This document shows positions 8,661 through 18,880 of a stretch of 64,000 bases of DNA, piece after piece. The first letter of the stretch is position 1; every line of letters starts with the position of its first letter. Origin of the DNA: Pseudomonadota bacterium (GTDB lineage Bacteria > Myxococcota_A > Polyangia > Polyangiales > Polyangiaceae). A model generated the notes under the pieces. That model was not told the origin of the DNA and did not search any database. It saw only the letters and a program-made list of their open reading frames with translations. The translations under genes were made by a program, and so were the position numbers. Location: the NCBI GenBank assembly GCA_023402175.1, contig JAEXCN010000352.1, forward strand, positions 1-64,000. Reading direction: 5' to 3'.

Positions 8661-10253
8661 ATGCACTTTCGACGAACGTTCCTCCTCGTCATCGTGACTC
8701 CGCTCGCGTTCGCGATCGGCGCGGCCTACGTGGAGTGGGCCGTGGCAGGGCTACCTTCGATAGCGGAAATTTCGTACGACCCGGGACCTCATGGGTTCGC
8801 AGCGTGGGTCCGGATCACCCACTACCTGAACTTTCTCCTCCTCGTCCTGCTCGCGCGGAGCGGTCTGCAGATCTTGATGGACCACCCGCGGCTCTACTGG
8901 AACGTGCACTGCACGCCCGGAACGGAGTGGGCCCGCTTCACGCCCGTCGTGGTCCCCCGCGATCGGCTCTACACCTCGAAGGACGACGCGCGCTATCTCT
9001 CCGGCTGGATCGGTCTTCCCGGCGGACGTCACACGCTCGGGCAGGCGAGACACTGGCACTTCGCGAGCGCCATGTTCTGGGTCGTGAACGGCATCGTCGT
9101 CTACGTGCTGCTCTTTACGAGCGGGCACTGGCGGCGCATCGTGCCGACGAGCTGGGACGTGTTTCCCGAGGCGTGGAAGGTCTTCGTCTACTACGTGACA
9201 TTCCATCTGCCGCCCGAGCCCAATGGCTTCTACCACTACAACGGGCTTCAACAGCTCGCGTACTTCGGCGTCGTATTCGTGCTCGCTCCTGTGTCCGTCA
9301 TCACCGGACCATCCATGTCACCGGCGCTGGTGAATCGTTGGTCTTGGTATCCGCGCATCCCCGGCAATAGGCAGGTCGGGAGATCGATTCACTTTCTCGC
9401 GCTGGCCGGATGGATTGCCTTCGCCGTCGTCCATGTCGCGATGGTCGCGATCACAGGACTGGTTCGGAACATGAACCACATCGTCACGGGGACCGACGAT
9501 CAGCGTCTCACGGGCGTCGTGATCGGCGCCGTCGGCCTCGGCGTGGTCGTGGCGTTGAATGTCCTCGCCAACCGGGCCTCCCACCGCTTCCCTCGTGTCG
9601 TGCAACACGTCACCGAACGGCTCATCAACCCCGTCATGAAGGCAACGATTCATGGTGCGGTGCCGATGGTAGAATACACAAGAGATCAGATATCGCCGTA
9701 CTTCTGGGCAAACGGGAAGCTACCGACCTGCGACCTCTGGAAGGATATGGCCAAGAACAAGTTCCGAGGTTATCGCCTGCGGATCGACGGCCTCGTCGAG
9801 AATCCCGTGGAGCTGACGCTCGACGACCTGCGGAAGATGCCAAAGCGAACGCACATCACGCTCCATCACTGCATCCAGGGCTGGTCGGGGATTGCGGCAT
9901 GGAGCGGGGTGCCGTTCAACGACCTGATCGCGCTCGTCCGCCCCAAGCCGGAGGTCCGGCGCGTCGTCTTCTACTCGTACGGGGAGGGCGGAGAAGGCGG
10001 CGAGTACTACGACAGCCATACGATGGAGAACGTGAGCCACCCGCAGACGTTGCTCGCGTACGACATGAACTACGAGCCGCTCCGCGAGGAGTACGGCGCT
10101 CCGCTCCGGCTACGAATGGAGAATCAGCTCGGCTTCAAGATGGTCAAATGGATCCGCCGGATCGAGTTCGTCGTCGATGCGAAGCGGATCCGCGCCGGTG
10201 AGGGCGGCTACAACGAAGACAACGAGTTCTACAGCACGATGGCGGACATCTGA
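8661..10253 (+). CDS. Fused cytochrome b / molybdopterin-dependent oxidoreductase
   Basis: 530 aa. The N-terminal half (residues 1-320) has several membrane helices with histidines positioned as heme ligands (for example H54, H131/H133, H244, H258), resembling Ni/Fe-hydrogenase-type cytochrome b561. The C-terminal half (about 365-520) is a sulfite-oxidase-family molybdopterin domain: YRLRIDGLVENPVELTLDDL, then LHHCIQGWSG with Cys404 as the expected molybdenum ligand, and later LRMENQLGFKMVKWI. MsrP (YedY) and its heme partner MsrQ (YedZ) are normally separate proteins. Here a heme membrane anchor and the Mo domain are in one chain. The ATG at 8661 is the first one before the hydrophobic segment, although the frame is open from 8514. 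The substrate is unknown. Confidence 0.85.
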   Translation: MHFRRTFLLVIVTPLAFAIGAAYVEWAVAGLPSIAEISYDPGPHGFAAWVRITHYLNFLLLVLLARSGLQILMDHPRLYWNVHCTPGTEWARFTPVVVPRDRLYTSKDDARYLSGWIGLPGGRHTLGQARHWHFASAMFWVVNGIVVYVLLFTSGHWRRIVPTSWDVFPEAWKVFVYYVTFHLPPEPNGFYHYNGLQQLAYFGVVFVLAPVSVITGPSMSPALVNRWSWYPRIPGNRQVGRSIHFLALAGWIAFAVVHVAMVAITGLVRNMNHIVTGTDDQRLTGVVIGAVGLGVVVALNVLANRASHRFPRVVQHVTERLINPVMKATIHGAVPMVEYTRDQISPYFWANGKLPTCDLWKDMAKNKFRGYRLRIDGLVENPVELTLDDLRKMPKRTHITLHHCIQGWSGIAAWSGVPFNDLIALVRPKPEVRRVVFYSYGEGGEGGEYYDSHTMENVSHPQTLLAYDMNYEPLREEYGAPLRLRMENQLGFKMVKWIRRIEFVVDAKRIRAGEGGYNEDNEFYSTMADI

Positions 10254-10318
10254 GCCCGATCAGTCGAGCGCCCCACGCTCAGACTCGTGTTTCGCGCTTT
10301 TTGGGGCGAAAGACTCGT

Positions 10319-10459
10319 GGCTCCAGGCTCCAGGCTCCAGGCTCCAGGCCCCAGGGTTCGGACCGGTGAGGTTCTGGTCGATGTGGACGCAGCGGTGCTT
10401 GGACGAGATCAGCTCGACGCCTCTGTCTTACTGAAGCCTGGAGCCTGAAGCCTGGAGCC
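10319..10459. repeat. GGCTCCA heptamer repeats with inverted copy
   Basis: Between two convergent genes, about five tandem copies of the heptamer GGCTCCA/GGCCCCA lie at 10319-10356. The reverse-complement run GCCTGGAGCCTGAAGCCTGG lies at 10436-10455. The arms could fold into a long hairpin around an 80 nt loop. The position suggests a role in transcription termination or a slippage-prone repeat. No gene is seen in the 235 bp gap. Confidence 0.6.
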
Positions 10460-10462
10460 CGA

Positions 10463-10485
10463 GACTTTCGCGAACAGCGAAAGTC
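10463..10485 (-). terminator. Hairpin just after the cyclase stop codon
   Basis: A perfect 9-bp inverted repeat (10463-10471 and 10477-10485, 5-nt loop) starts 3 nt beyond the stop codon of the minus-strand cyclase gene. There is no clear T-tract, so it is called a terminator on position and stem alone. Confidence 0.5.
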
Positions 10486-10488
10486 GAG

Positions 10489-12078
10489 TCAGAGGAGCGC
10501 TCGGAACTTCAGCGGCTCGGCGACGTTCTTCACCGGCATGCTCCGCGTCTCGCTGAATCGGAAGCCGTGATCTTCCGGAAGGGCGTGCACAGCTTCCTCC
10601 ATGACGAGGATTTCGTCCTTGCCGGCGCAGCCCTGGAGGCGGGCGGTGTTGTTCATCCCGCTCGAGAAGCCGGTGAAGTTGCTGTTCGGCCCGAACTGCC
10701 CGACGAAGAGCGGCGCGAGGTTCACGCCCGTGGACACCGACAGGCCGCTCTCGCGGAGGACCTCGAACGCGACGCGGTTCGGCAGCTTGTTCGTCATCGT
10801 GCGGATCGCCGCGGCGCACCGGATCGCGCGCGTCAGACGGTCTCCCGGCGGATCCTCGTAGAACGGCGGCCCGAAGAGGGCGATGACGCAGTCGCCGACC
10901 ATCTTGTCGAACACGCCCCCGTGCTCCCAGACGAGCTCGACGGCGTCGTGGCTCCACGTCTCGACGAGCTCGGCGACCTTCGCCGGCGTCTTCAGGATCG
11001 TCTCCGAGATGCGTGTGAAGCCCGAGATGTCGACGTAGAGGATCGCGACCGTCTCCTCGCGCGGGGCGAGGAAGCGGCGCTCGTACTCGTCGTTCTGCAG
11101 AAGGCGCGCGACGTCGTCGGGACGGAAGGAGGAGGCGAGGGAGCGCCACTCCTTGTTGAAGTCGACGACGCGCTGACGGATGAACCCAGCGAACGCCGAC
11201 AGGAGCTCGCGGTCGTACGTGTTGAAGACGCCTTGCTTCGCCGTGACGACGACCTTTCCGACGACCACGCTCTTCGTGATCCCGTTGATGAGCACCTCTT
11301 CCTGAGCAGCCGTCACGCCGAGCTCCTCGAGCAGCTTCGTGCTCTCTCCCTGGAGGTACTCGCGCCCGAGGAGGCGGAGCGGCGCGTGCGTTTGCTGCTC
11401 GGATGCGAGCGTGTCGACGACGAGCTTGTCGCCTTCGAACATCTGCACGTGGAGCGTCTTCGCGGCGCTTTCCTCCGCGACGTAGACGATGACGAGGCGC
11501 TCCATCGGGATCGCCTGCGCGAGTATCTCCACCGCGTCCTTCACGCCCTCGCCGAGCACGCGGTGCCGGAGGGCGTTGCCGAGGCGCATCATCACGAGAT
11601 GCTTCTCGCGCATCGCGCGGATGCTGAAGAGATAGTTGTCGAGCACCTCGCAGACGGCGAAGAGGCCTTCTTGCAGCCTCATGCCGTCGCTGCCCGCCGG
11701 AGCGACGAGGCCCGCGCGACCGAACCATGCCCCTGCGACGTCGAGGTGCTGGGCGACGACGACGTCGGGCCCTTCGACGAGGACGCGCTCGCGTTTCTCC
11801 TCGCTCGTTCGGGCGAAGACGTCGGCCTTGTCCGGGATGGCTGCGGGCTTCTCGCCGTCGCCGTTCCAGGCGAACAGGCGAAGCGCGAGGTCCTCGCCGT
11901 AGGTCTCGACGAACGCGCTCGTCGCGCCCAGGCGCTTGCCCACGCGCGGAAGGAGCGCACCGATCACCTCGCTCACGCTCCAACGTTGGACGAGCCCCTC
12001 CTCGATCAGCTCGTCGACCATGTTACGAAGATCGTACAGGTCGCGGATCGCGGCGCTGTCGCTTGGCTCACCCGTCAT
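10489..12078 (-). CDS. GAF-domain class III adenylate/guanylate cyclase
   Basis: 529 aa and cytoplasmic. A GAF-like sensory region occupies roughly residues 145-310. The C-terminal class III cyclase domain starts at about 343. Visible catalytic features are the first metal-binding Asp350 in ILYVDISGFTRI, Lys392 and the second metal Asp396 in FDKMVGDCVIALFG, and the GMNNTARLQG segment carrying the transition-state Asn/Arg. An alternative in-frame ATG lies 6 codons upstream at 12096. The ATG at 12078 was chosen because it starts MTGEPSD directly before the conserved helical N-terminus. The ligand of the GAF domain and the choice of ATP over GTP cannot be read from the sequence with certainty. 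Confidence 0.88.
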   Translation of the reverse strand: MTGEPSDSAAIRDLYDLRNMVDELIEEGLVQRWSVSEVIGALLPRVGKRLGATSAFVETYGEDLALRLFAWNGDGEKPAAIPDKADVFARTSEEKRERVLVEGPDVVVAQHLDVAGAWFGRAGLVAPAGSDGMRLQEGLFAVCEVLDNYLFSIRAMREKHLVMMRLGNALRHRVLGEGVKDAVEILAQAIPMERLVIVYVAEESAAKTLHVQMFEGDKLVVDTLASEQQTHAPLRLLGREYLQGESTKLLEELGVTAAQEEVLINGITKSVVVGKVVVTAKQGVFNTYDRELLSAFAGFIRQRVVDFNKEWRSLASSFRPDDVARLLQNDEYERRFLAPREETVAILYVDISGFTRISETILKTPAKVAELVETWSHDAVELVWEHGGVFDKMVGDCVIALFGPPFYEDPPGDRLTRAIRCAAAIRTMTNKLPNRVAFEVLRESGLSVSTGVNLAPLFVGQFGPNSNFTGFSSGMNNTARLQGCAGKDEILVMEEAVHALPEDHGFRFSETRSMPVKNVAEPLKFRALL

Positions 12079-12114
12079 GGCCGCATTGTGCCACAACCGT
12101 CCGTTCGCAGGCCG

Positions 12115-12828
12115 TCAGTTGGAGGTCTGGAAGCAGTAGAGGTGACGCGCGATCGTGCAGGCGCTCGTCCCTTTGGCCTGCCAGGTCGAGTCGACCGCGC
12201 CGGGGTCCCCGAAGGTCCCCGTGGATTGCAAGCTGCCCCAGTCAGAGCAGTCGAGCGGGACGTCGTTGTTGGTCAACGCAACGCCGGTCCAGGCGCCGAG
12301 TCCGTCGGTGAGCGTCGCGCAATCCTCGGTGATCGCGATCGGCGCGAGCGGGAGCGCGTCGGATGGGCTCATCGCACCGAACACGATCTTGCCATCGGGC
12401 CGCGCCCAACCCGTAGGGCTCGTGCCGACACGCTTGCCGACGGGCGTTCCGGGGCTCGCGACGTAGGCCGTGAAGCTTCCGGCGAAGCCGGCGCCGCGGG
12501 CAATCGAGGTGCATTGCTCGTCGAAGACTTCGGCCCCGGACGCGGTCGAGGAGAACCCCGCCCCGCCCTCGACCTTCGACGTGGTCACGAACACGAGCCG
12601 CGGGCCGTCGTCTCCGCCGCGGCCACACGGGCGCGGTCCGCCGTCCGGGCGCGGTCCGCCGTCTTGGCCCTCGGGCGGCATCGCATCCGGCGAGGACGCA
12701 TCCCCCGCCGCATCGGAACCGACGGGGGACCCGTCGAGGGAGTCGTCGTCTGCGATCCGCGTCCCGCATGCGCTCGAGACGAGGAGCACGATGGATGCGG
12801 CGGCGCGGATCCTCCCCATGCCCCTCAT
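12115..12828 (-). CDS. Lipoprotein with DUF1554/lectin-like domain
   Basis: 237 aa. The signal peptide ends in a lipobox (VSSAC), followed by an Asp/Pro/Gly-rich spacer of about 65 residues. The C-terminal domain (about 75-237) begins LVFVTTSKVEGGAGF and continues with EVFDEQCTSIARGAG, RPDGKIVFGAMSPSDALPL, TGVALTNNDVPLDCSDWGS and ends ARHLYCFQ. This pattern of paired cysteines, tryptophans and a terminal LYCFQ is that of DUF1554-type domains seen in bacterial surface lipoproteins. A second ATG 9 nt downstream is equally possible. It is divergent from thiC with only 49 bp between the starts. Confidence 0.75.
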   Translation of the reverse strand: MRGMGRIRAAASIVLLVSSACGTRIADDDSLDGSPVGSDAAGDASSPDAMPPEGQDGGPRPDGGPRPCGRGGDDGPRLVFVTTSKVEGGAGFSSTASGAEVFDEQCTSIARGAGFAGSFTAYVASPGTPVGKRVGTSPTGWARPDGKIVFGAMSPSDALPLAPIAITEDCATLTDGLGAWTGVALTNNDVPLDCSDWGSLQSTGTFGDPGAVDSTWQAKGTSACTIARHLYCFQTSN

Positions 12829-12877
12829 GATAGCCGGCCCTTGCCCCTGCTGCCGCCTCGGCATAGAAGGTCGACCC

Positions 12878-14257
12878 ATGCGAAGCGAGTGGGTTTCGAA
12901 GCGAAGCGGCGCGACGGTCACGCAGATGCATTACGCGCGTCAGGGCGTGATCACAGAGGAGATGCAGTACGTCGCGAAGCGCGAGAAGGTGGAGCCCGAG
13001 CTCGTCCGCAGCGAGATCGCGCGCGGTCGGATGATCATCCCCGCGAACATCCGGCACGCGAACCTCGAGCCGATGGGCATCGGCATCGCGCTCTCGTGCA
13101 AGGTGAACGCGAACATCGGCTCGAGCGCCGTGACGAGCGACGTGGAGAAGGAGCTCCGCAAGCTCCAGATCTCCCTCAAGTACGGCGCCGACACGGTGAT
13201 GGACCTCTCGACCGGCGGCGACATCGACGGCATCCGCCGCGCGATCATCGCGAGCTCGCCCGTGCCGATCGGCACCGTGCCGATCTACCAGGCGCTCCAG
13301 AACGTGAAGACCGTCAGCAAGCTGACCGCCGCCGACATGATCGACATGCTCGAGCACCAGGCGCAGCAGGGCGTCGACTACTTCACGATCCACGCAGGCG
13401 TGCTCGTCGAGTACCTCCCGCTCGTGAAGGACCGCATCACGGGCATCGTCTCGCGCGGCGGCTCGATCATGGCGCAGTGGATGATCGAGAACCACAAGCA
13501 GAACCCGTTCTATACGCACTGGGACAAGGTCCTCGAGATCTGCGCCAAGTACGACGTCTCGATCAGCGCCGGCGACGGCCTCCGCCCCGGCTGCCTCGCG
13601 GACGCGAGCGACAAGGCGCAGTTCGCGGAGCTGAAGACGCTCGGTGAGCTCACGAAGCGCGCGTGGGAGAAGGACGTCCAGGTCATGATCGAAGGTCCGG
13701 GCCACGTCCCGTTCGATCAGATCGAGATGAACGTGAAGAAGGAGATGGAGCTCTGCCACGAGGCTCCCTTCTACGTCCTCGGCCCGCTCGTCACGGACAT
13801 CGCTCCCGGCTACGACCACATCACGAGCGCGATCGGCGCGACGATGGCCGGCACCGCCGGCGCGGCGATGCTCTGCTACGTGACGCCGAAGGAGCACCTC
13901 GGCCTCCCCGACGAGAAAGACGTGAAGGACGGCCTCATCGCCTACAAGATCGCGGCCCATGCGGCCGACGTCGCTCGGCACCGTCCGGGCGCGCGCGATC
14001 GCGACGACGCTCTCAGCCGCGCGCGCTACGCCTTCGACTGGAAGGAGCAGTTCCGCCTCTCGATCGATCCCGAGATCGCGCAGGAGATGCACGACGAGAC
14101 GCTCCCCGACGAGTACTTCAAGACGGCAGAGTTCTGCTCGATGTGCGGGCCGAAGTTCTGCAGCATGCACATCAACCGCGCCGTCGAGGACTTCAACAAG
14201 AAGCTCGAAGAAGAGAAGAAGGCCGGCAAGCGCACGCTCGACGTCCTCGCGGGCTGA
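12878..14257 (+). CDS. thiC: Phosphomethylpyrimidine synthase ThiC
   Basis: 459 aa. Radical-SAM enzyme that rearranges 5-aminoimidazole ribotide into hydroxymethylpyrimidine phosphate for thiamine synthesis. The family core is complete (SLKYGADTVMDLSTGGDID, DYFTIHAGVL, SRGGSIMAQWMI, EGPGHVPFDQIEMNV, GPLVTDIAPGYDHITSAIG). The C-terminal CX2CX4C motif that binds the 4Fe-4S cluster is at Cys420, Cys423 and Cys428. It is the short form without the long N-terminal extension of enterobacterial ThiC. The frame is open from 12470, but the ATG at 12878 has AGAAGG at 12865-12870 and starts the conserved region. No TPP riboswitch could be recognised in the short leader. Confidence 0.97.
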   Translation: MRSEWVSKRSGATVTQMHYARQGVITEEMQYVAKREKVEPELVRSEIARGRMIIPANIRHANLEPMGIGIALSCKVNANIGSSAVTSDVEKELRKLQISLKYGADTVMDLSTGGDIDGIRRAIIASSPVPIGTVPIYQALQNVKTVSKLTAADMIDMLEHQAQQGVDYFTIHAGVLVEYLPLVKDRITGIVSRGGSIMAQWMIENHKQNPFYTHWDKVLEICAKYDVSISAGDGLRPGCLADASDKAQFAELKTLGELTKRAWEKDVQVMIEGPGHVPFDQIEMNVKKEMELCHEAPFYVLGPLVTDIAPGYDHITSAIGATMAGTAGAAMLCYVTPKEHLGLPDEKDVKDGLIAYKIAAHAADVARHRPGARDRDDALSRARYAFDWKEQFRLSIDPEIAQEMHDETLPDEYFKTAEFCSMCGPKFCSMHINRAVEDFNKKLEEEKKAGKRTLDVLAG

Positions 14258-14329
14258 CAGCTCTTCGCTTGCTGACACCTCGCGCGGGCTGACACCACCG
14301 CGCTCGCTGAGCTATCTCACCAAGGCCGC

Positions 14330-15019
14330 ATGTCCCTGGGCCCCGAGAAAAAACGCCGTCCGTCTCCAATCGCGCCGCTGCAGCGTCTCGACCCGCGCGT
14401 CCGTCTCCGCCTTGCCATCGCCGGAGGCGGCGCGCTGCTCGCGATCGCGCTGTTCGCGACGTGTGGCGGTTGCGGCAAACGCGCGCCCGCGGGCGGCGAC
14501 ACGACCAGCGCGCAGGCGGCAGGCGAATCCGACGCCGCGCCCGTGAGCAAGGCCGCGTTCGTCACGGATGCTGCCTCGCTGCGCGATGAGCGCATGTGGA
14601 GCCACGCGAAAGACGGCGAGCAGGAAGATCTGACGACGCTCGCCGTGCACGAGGGCGCGATGGGGCTCGTCGAGGCCGCGACCGATCCCGAGCTGCGCCC
14701 GACGGCCATCAAGGCGATGGCCTACGCCCGCGGGTGGGCGCAGCTTCCGTTCCTCGCCAAGGTTGCGAGCGGGAAGAACGACGAGGAGGCGCGCCTCGCG
14801 CTCGAAGCAACGGTCGAGCTCGCGGCGCGTCCGCGGGGCGCGGAGGATCCCGAAGACTCGGACGAGCTCAGGGAAGGCTGCGAGGGGCTCTCGACGCTCG
14901 CACGCGACACCTCGCGCCCGCGCCCCCGGAGGGTCGGCGCGATCCGTGCGCTCCGCATGATTCCGTGCCCACCGCCGAAGAACGGCGAAGATTTGCCGAC
15001 CGACGTCGATACGAAGTGA
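14330..15019 (+). CDS. Small membrane-anchored or lipoprotein-like protein of unknown function
   Basis: 229 aa. A basic N-terminus leads into one hydrophobic segment (about residues 28-45, LRLAIAGGGALLAIALFATC) that ends in GGCGKR, so it is either a lipoprotein or a single-pass anchor. The remaining part (75-205) is helical with repeated Ala/Glu/Leu patterns (EGAMGLVEAATDPELRPTAI, ARLALEATVELAARP) that resemble HEAT-like repeats. No catalytic motif is visible. It lies between thiC and the PilT-like gene, with 72 and 50 bp gaps on the same strand. Confidence 0.6.
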   Translation: MSLGPEKKRRPSPIAPLQRLDPRVRLRLAIAGGGALLAIALFATCGGCGKRAPAGGDTTSAQAAGESDAAPVSKAAFVTDAASLRDERMWSHAKDGEQEDLTTLAVHEGAMGLVEAATDPELRPTAIKAMAYARGWAQLPFLAKVASGKNDEEARLALEATVELAARPRGAEDPEDSDELREGCEGLSTLARDTSRPRPRRVGAIRALRMIPCPPPKNGEDLPTDVDTK

Positions 15020-15069
15020 CTGCGACAGCATGGATCGCGGGGACGCGAAACCAGCTATCGTGATCGTCG

Positions 15070-16158
15070 ATGGTCGATTCTGGCGCCCCCTCGTCGAGCG
15101 TGTACGCGAGCGAAGCCTATTTCAACCAGCTCCTCGCGAAGGCCGTTGCCGCGAAGGCGAGCGACATCCACCTGAAGGTCGGCATCCCGCCCGCAGCGCG
15201 CGTTCGCGGCGAGCTCGTGTTCTTCCGGACGGAGCCGCTCCGCAGGGAAGACGCTGACTGCATCGCCCGCCTCGTCATCAAGGACGGGCGCGTCCGGAGC
15301 GAGCTCGCGACCCTGCGCGAGCACGATTGCGCTTATGCGGCCGAGGGCGTCGGCCGCTTCCGCGTCAACGTGTACCGGCAGCGCGGCACGCTCGGCATCG
15401 TCATGCGATCGATCCCGACGACGATTCCGACGTTCGAGGAGCTCGGCGCGCCGGCGCCCTGCCAGTACCTCGCCGAACGCGAACGTGGTCTCGTCCTGGT
15501 CGTCGGCGCAGCCGGCAACGGCAAGAGCTCGACCCTCGCGGCGATGATCGGCCATCTGAATCGCACGCAGCCGCTGCACATCGTCACGATCGAAGACCCG
15601 ATCGAGTTCCTCCACCAGGACGACAAGTCGAGCATCAGCCAGCGTGAGGTCGGCATCGACACCGGCACGTTCGCCGATGCGCTCCGCGCGGCGCTCCGGC
15701 AGGACCCGGACGTCATCCTCGTCGGCGAGATCCGCGACGAGCTGACGCTCGACATTGCGCTGAAGGCCGCCGAGACCGGGCACCTCGTTCTCTCGACGCT
15801 GCACACGCCGGATGTCGCGCGCACGGTGGGCCGCATGCTCGCTCTCGCGCCGCGGGGGCAGCCCGGATCGACCGAAGAGCTCCGCGAGCGCATCGGAGAC
15901 GCGCTCCAGGGGATCGTCGCGCAGCGGCTCCTTCCGAAGAAGGACGGCTCCGGGCTCGCGCTTGCTGCAGAGGTGCTCGTCGCGACGGGTACGGTCCGCG
16001 AGTCGATCAAGCGACCGGAGGGCAATCCCTCGCTGAAAGAGCTGATGGAGAAGGGCACGCATCCGTACTCGATGCAGACGTTCGAGATGCACCTGAAGCA
16101 GCTCTTGATGCAGGGCGTCCTCGAGAAGGAAGTCGCCCGCGCGGCGGCGGGCTTCTGA
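15070..16158 (+). CDS. pilT: PilT/PilU-like type IV pilus retraction ATPase
   Basis: 362 aa. Hexameric secretion-type ATPase expected at the base of type IV pili. It has the N-terminal SDIHLKVG motif (31-38), Walker A GAAGNGKS (146-153), the Asp box ending TIEDPIEF (173-180), Walker B DVILVGEI (214-221) and the His box GHLVLSTLHT (237-246). The Walker A differs from the usual GPTGSGKS in two places but keeps the essential residues. The conserved C-terminal QTF segment is present. No other pilus gene is nearby, so it may be one of several PilT paralogues. PilT versus PilU cannot be decided by eye. Confidence 0.92.
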   Translation: MVDSGAPSSSVYASEAYFNQLLAKAVAAKASDIHLKVGIPPAARVRGELVFFRTEPLRREDADCIARLVIKDGRVRSELATLREHDCAYAAEGVGRFRVNVYRQRGTLGIVMRSIPTTIPTFEELGAPAPCQYLAERERGLVLVVGAAGNGKSSTLAAMIGHLNRTQPLHIVTIEDPIEFLHQDDKSSISQREVGIDTGTFADALRAALRQDPDVILVGEIRDELTLDIALKAAETGHLVLSTLHTPDVARTVGRMLALAPRGQPGSTEELRERIGDALQGIVAQRLLPKKDGSGLALAAEVLVATGTVRESIKRPEGNPSLKELMEKGTHPYSMQTFEMHLKQLLMQGVLEKEVARAAAGF

Positions 16159-16228
16159 AGACGCCGTCGCGGCGAGGCACAGGCTTCTGTTCGACCGGGC
16201 GAGGAAGTATCCTCTTCGCTGGTGCTCG

Positions 16229-17953
<1,725 letters not shown>

Positions 17954-18021
17954 GACCCCGTCTCGTGAGCGGGCGGTGCAGCGCCGTATGCGCGTGAAGG
18001 AGGCAAGCGTGGACTCGCAGC

Positions 18022-18870
18022 TCACGCGCGCGGCGTCACGAGCCAGCCGAGGCCCAGCGTCGCGTCGACGTAGTCCTCTCCCGAGAAGAAGCGACCCGGC
18101 GTCGAGCCCATCAGCTCCCGAAAATCGTCGATCAGATGCGCCTGGTCGGAGTAGCCGAGGTCGGCAGCCGCCGTAGCACCGTCCGGCCAACGTCCCACGA
18201 ACAGACGCCGCAGACGAAGGACGCGAGCGCATCGCTTCGGTGCCAGGCCTACCTCGTCGATGAAGAGGCGATGGATCGAACGCGTGCTCGTCCCGAGTCT
18301 GTCGGCGAGAGCTTGCGTCGACAGGCATCCACCGCTCGCCTGGAGGACGTGCATCGCCGCACGCGTCGAGCCGCTCTCGTTCGCGCGCGTGACCCGCTCG
18401 CTCAGCACATCCACCAGGATGCGCAGGCGCGTGCCAGCATCCGGCGCCTCGACAAGCTGATCGAGCAAGGTACGCGCCTTCCGCCCCCAGACGTCTTCCA
18501 GTGAACACTCGCGATCGCGGAGCTCGCTCGCGGAGCTGCCGAGCGCGAGCCGCGCGGCGCCCGGGCGGAGCTCGACACCGACGATCTCGGCGGCGATCGG
18601 AGAGTGCGCCACCTCGGCTACACGAGATCGCGGGCCCGCGGCAAGGAGACGGCCGGACGTCGCAGCCCCGGATCGTGACCGCTCGATGACGACGAACACG
18701 TGCGAGCTCGGCTCCGGCAAGCGCCGGAAGAGGAAGCTCCGACGTGATGCAGCCGACAGCGCTGTCTCGTACGCCGCCACGACGTGCGACGCGAGGGGTC
18801 CGCACACGGCATGGCCGCGACTCTGGAACTCGAACGGGGTGCTGGTCTTTCGCGTCGGAACGATCGCCAA
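18022..18870 (-). CDS. AraC-family transcriptional regulator
   Basis: 282 aa. The C-terminal third is an AraC/XylS double helix-turn-helix domain: LSTQALADRLGTSTRSIHRL and the typical signature AAADLGYSDQAHLIDDFREL followed by GSTPGRFF. The N-terminal 170 residues are a putative ligand-binding region like those in regulators with a DUF6597-type domain. The called start at 18870 would be TTG. No better start is visible in this frame, and the frame stays open upstream, so the N-terminus is uncertain. The 14-bp palindrome CCAAACTGGTTTGG at 18867-18880 overlaps this start and could be an autoregulatory operator. Confidence 0.85.
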   Translation of the reverse strand: MAIVPTRKTSTPFEFQSRGHAVCGPLASHVVAAYETALSAASRRSFLFRRLPEPSSHVFVVIERSRSGAATSGRLLAAGPRSRVAEVAHSPIAAEIVGVELRPGAARLALGSSASELRDRECSLEDVWGRKARTLLDQLVEAPDAGTRLRILVDVLSERVTRANESGSTRAAMHVLQASGGCLSTQALADRLGTSTRSIHRLFIDEVGLAPKRCARVLRLRRLFVGRWPDGATAAADLGYSDQAHLIDDFRELMGSTPGRFFSGEDYVDATLGLGWLVTPRA

Positions 18871-18880
18871 ACTGGTTTGG
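18867..18880. promoter_or_regulatory. Palindrome at the start of the AraC gene
   Basis: CCAAAC and GTTTGG arms of six bases flank a TG centre. The site overlaps the proposed translation start of the AraC-type regulator. A short perfect palindrome here could be an operator, but a 6-bp arm can occur by chance. Confidence 0.3.

Noticed and set aside
10567..13647. 1026-codon plus-strand open frame over the cyclase, lipoprotein and thiC
   Set aside because: It runs antisense to the cyclase and lipoprotein and out of frame with thiC, and has low-complexity Arg/Glu/Ala composition.
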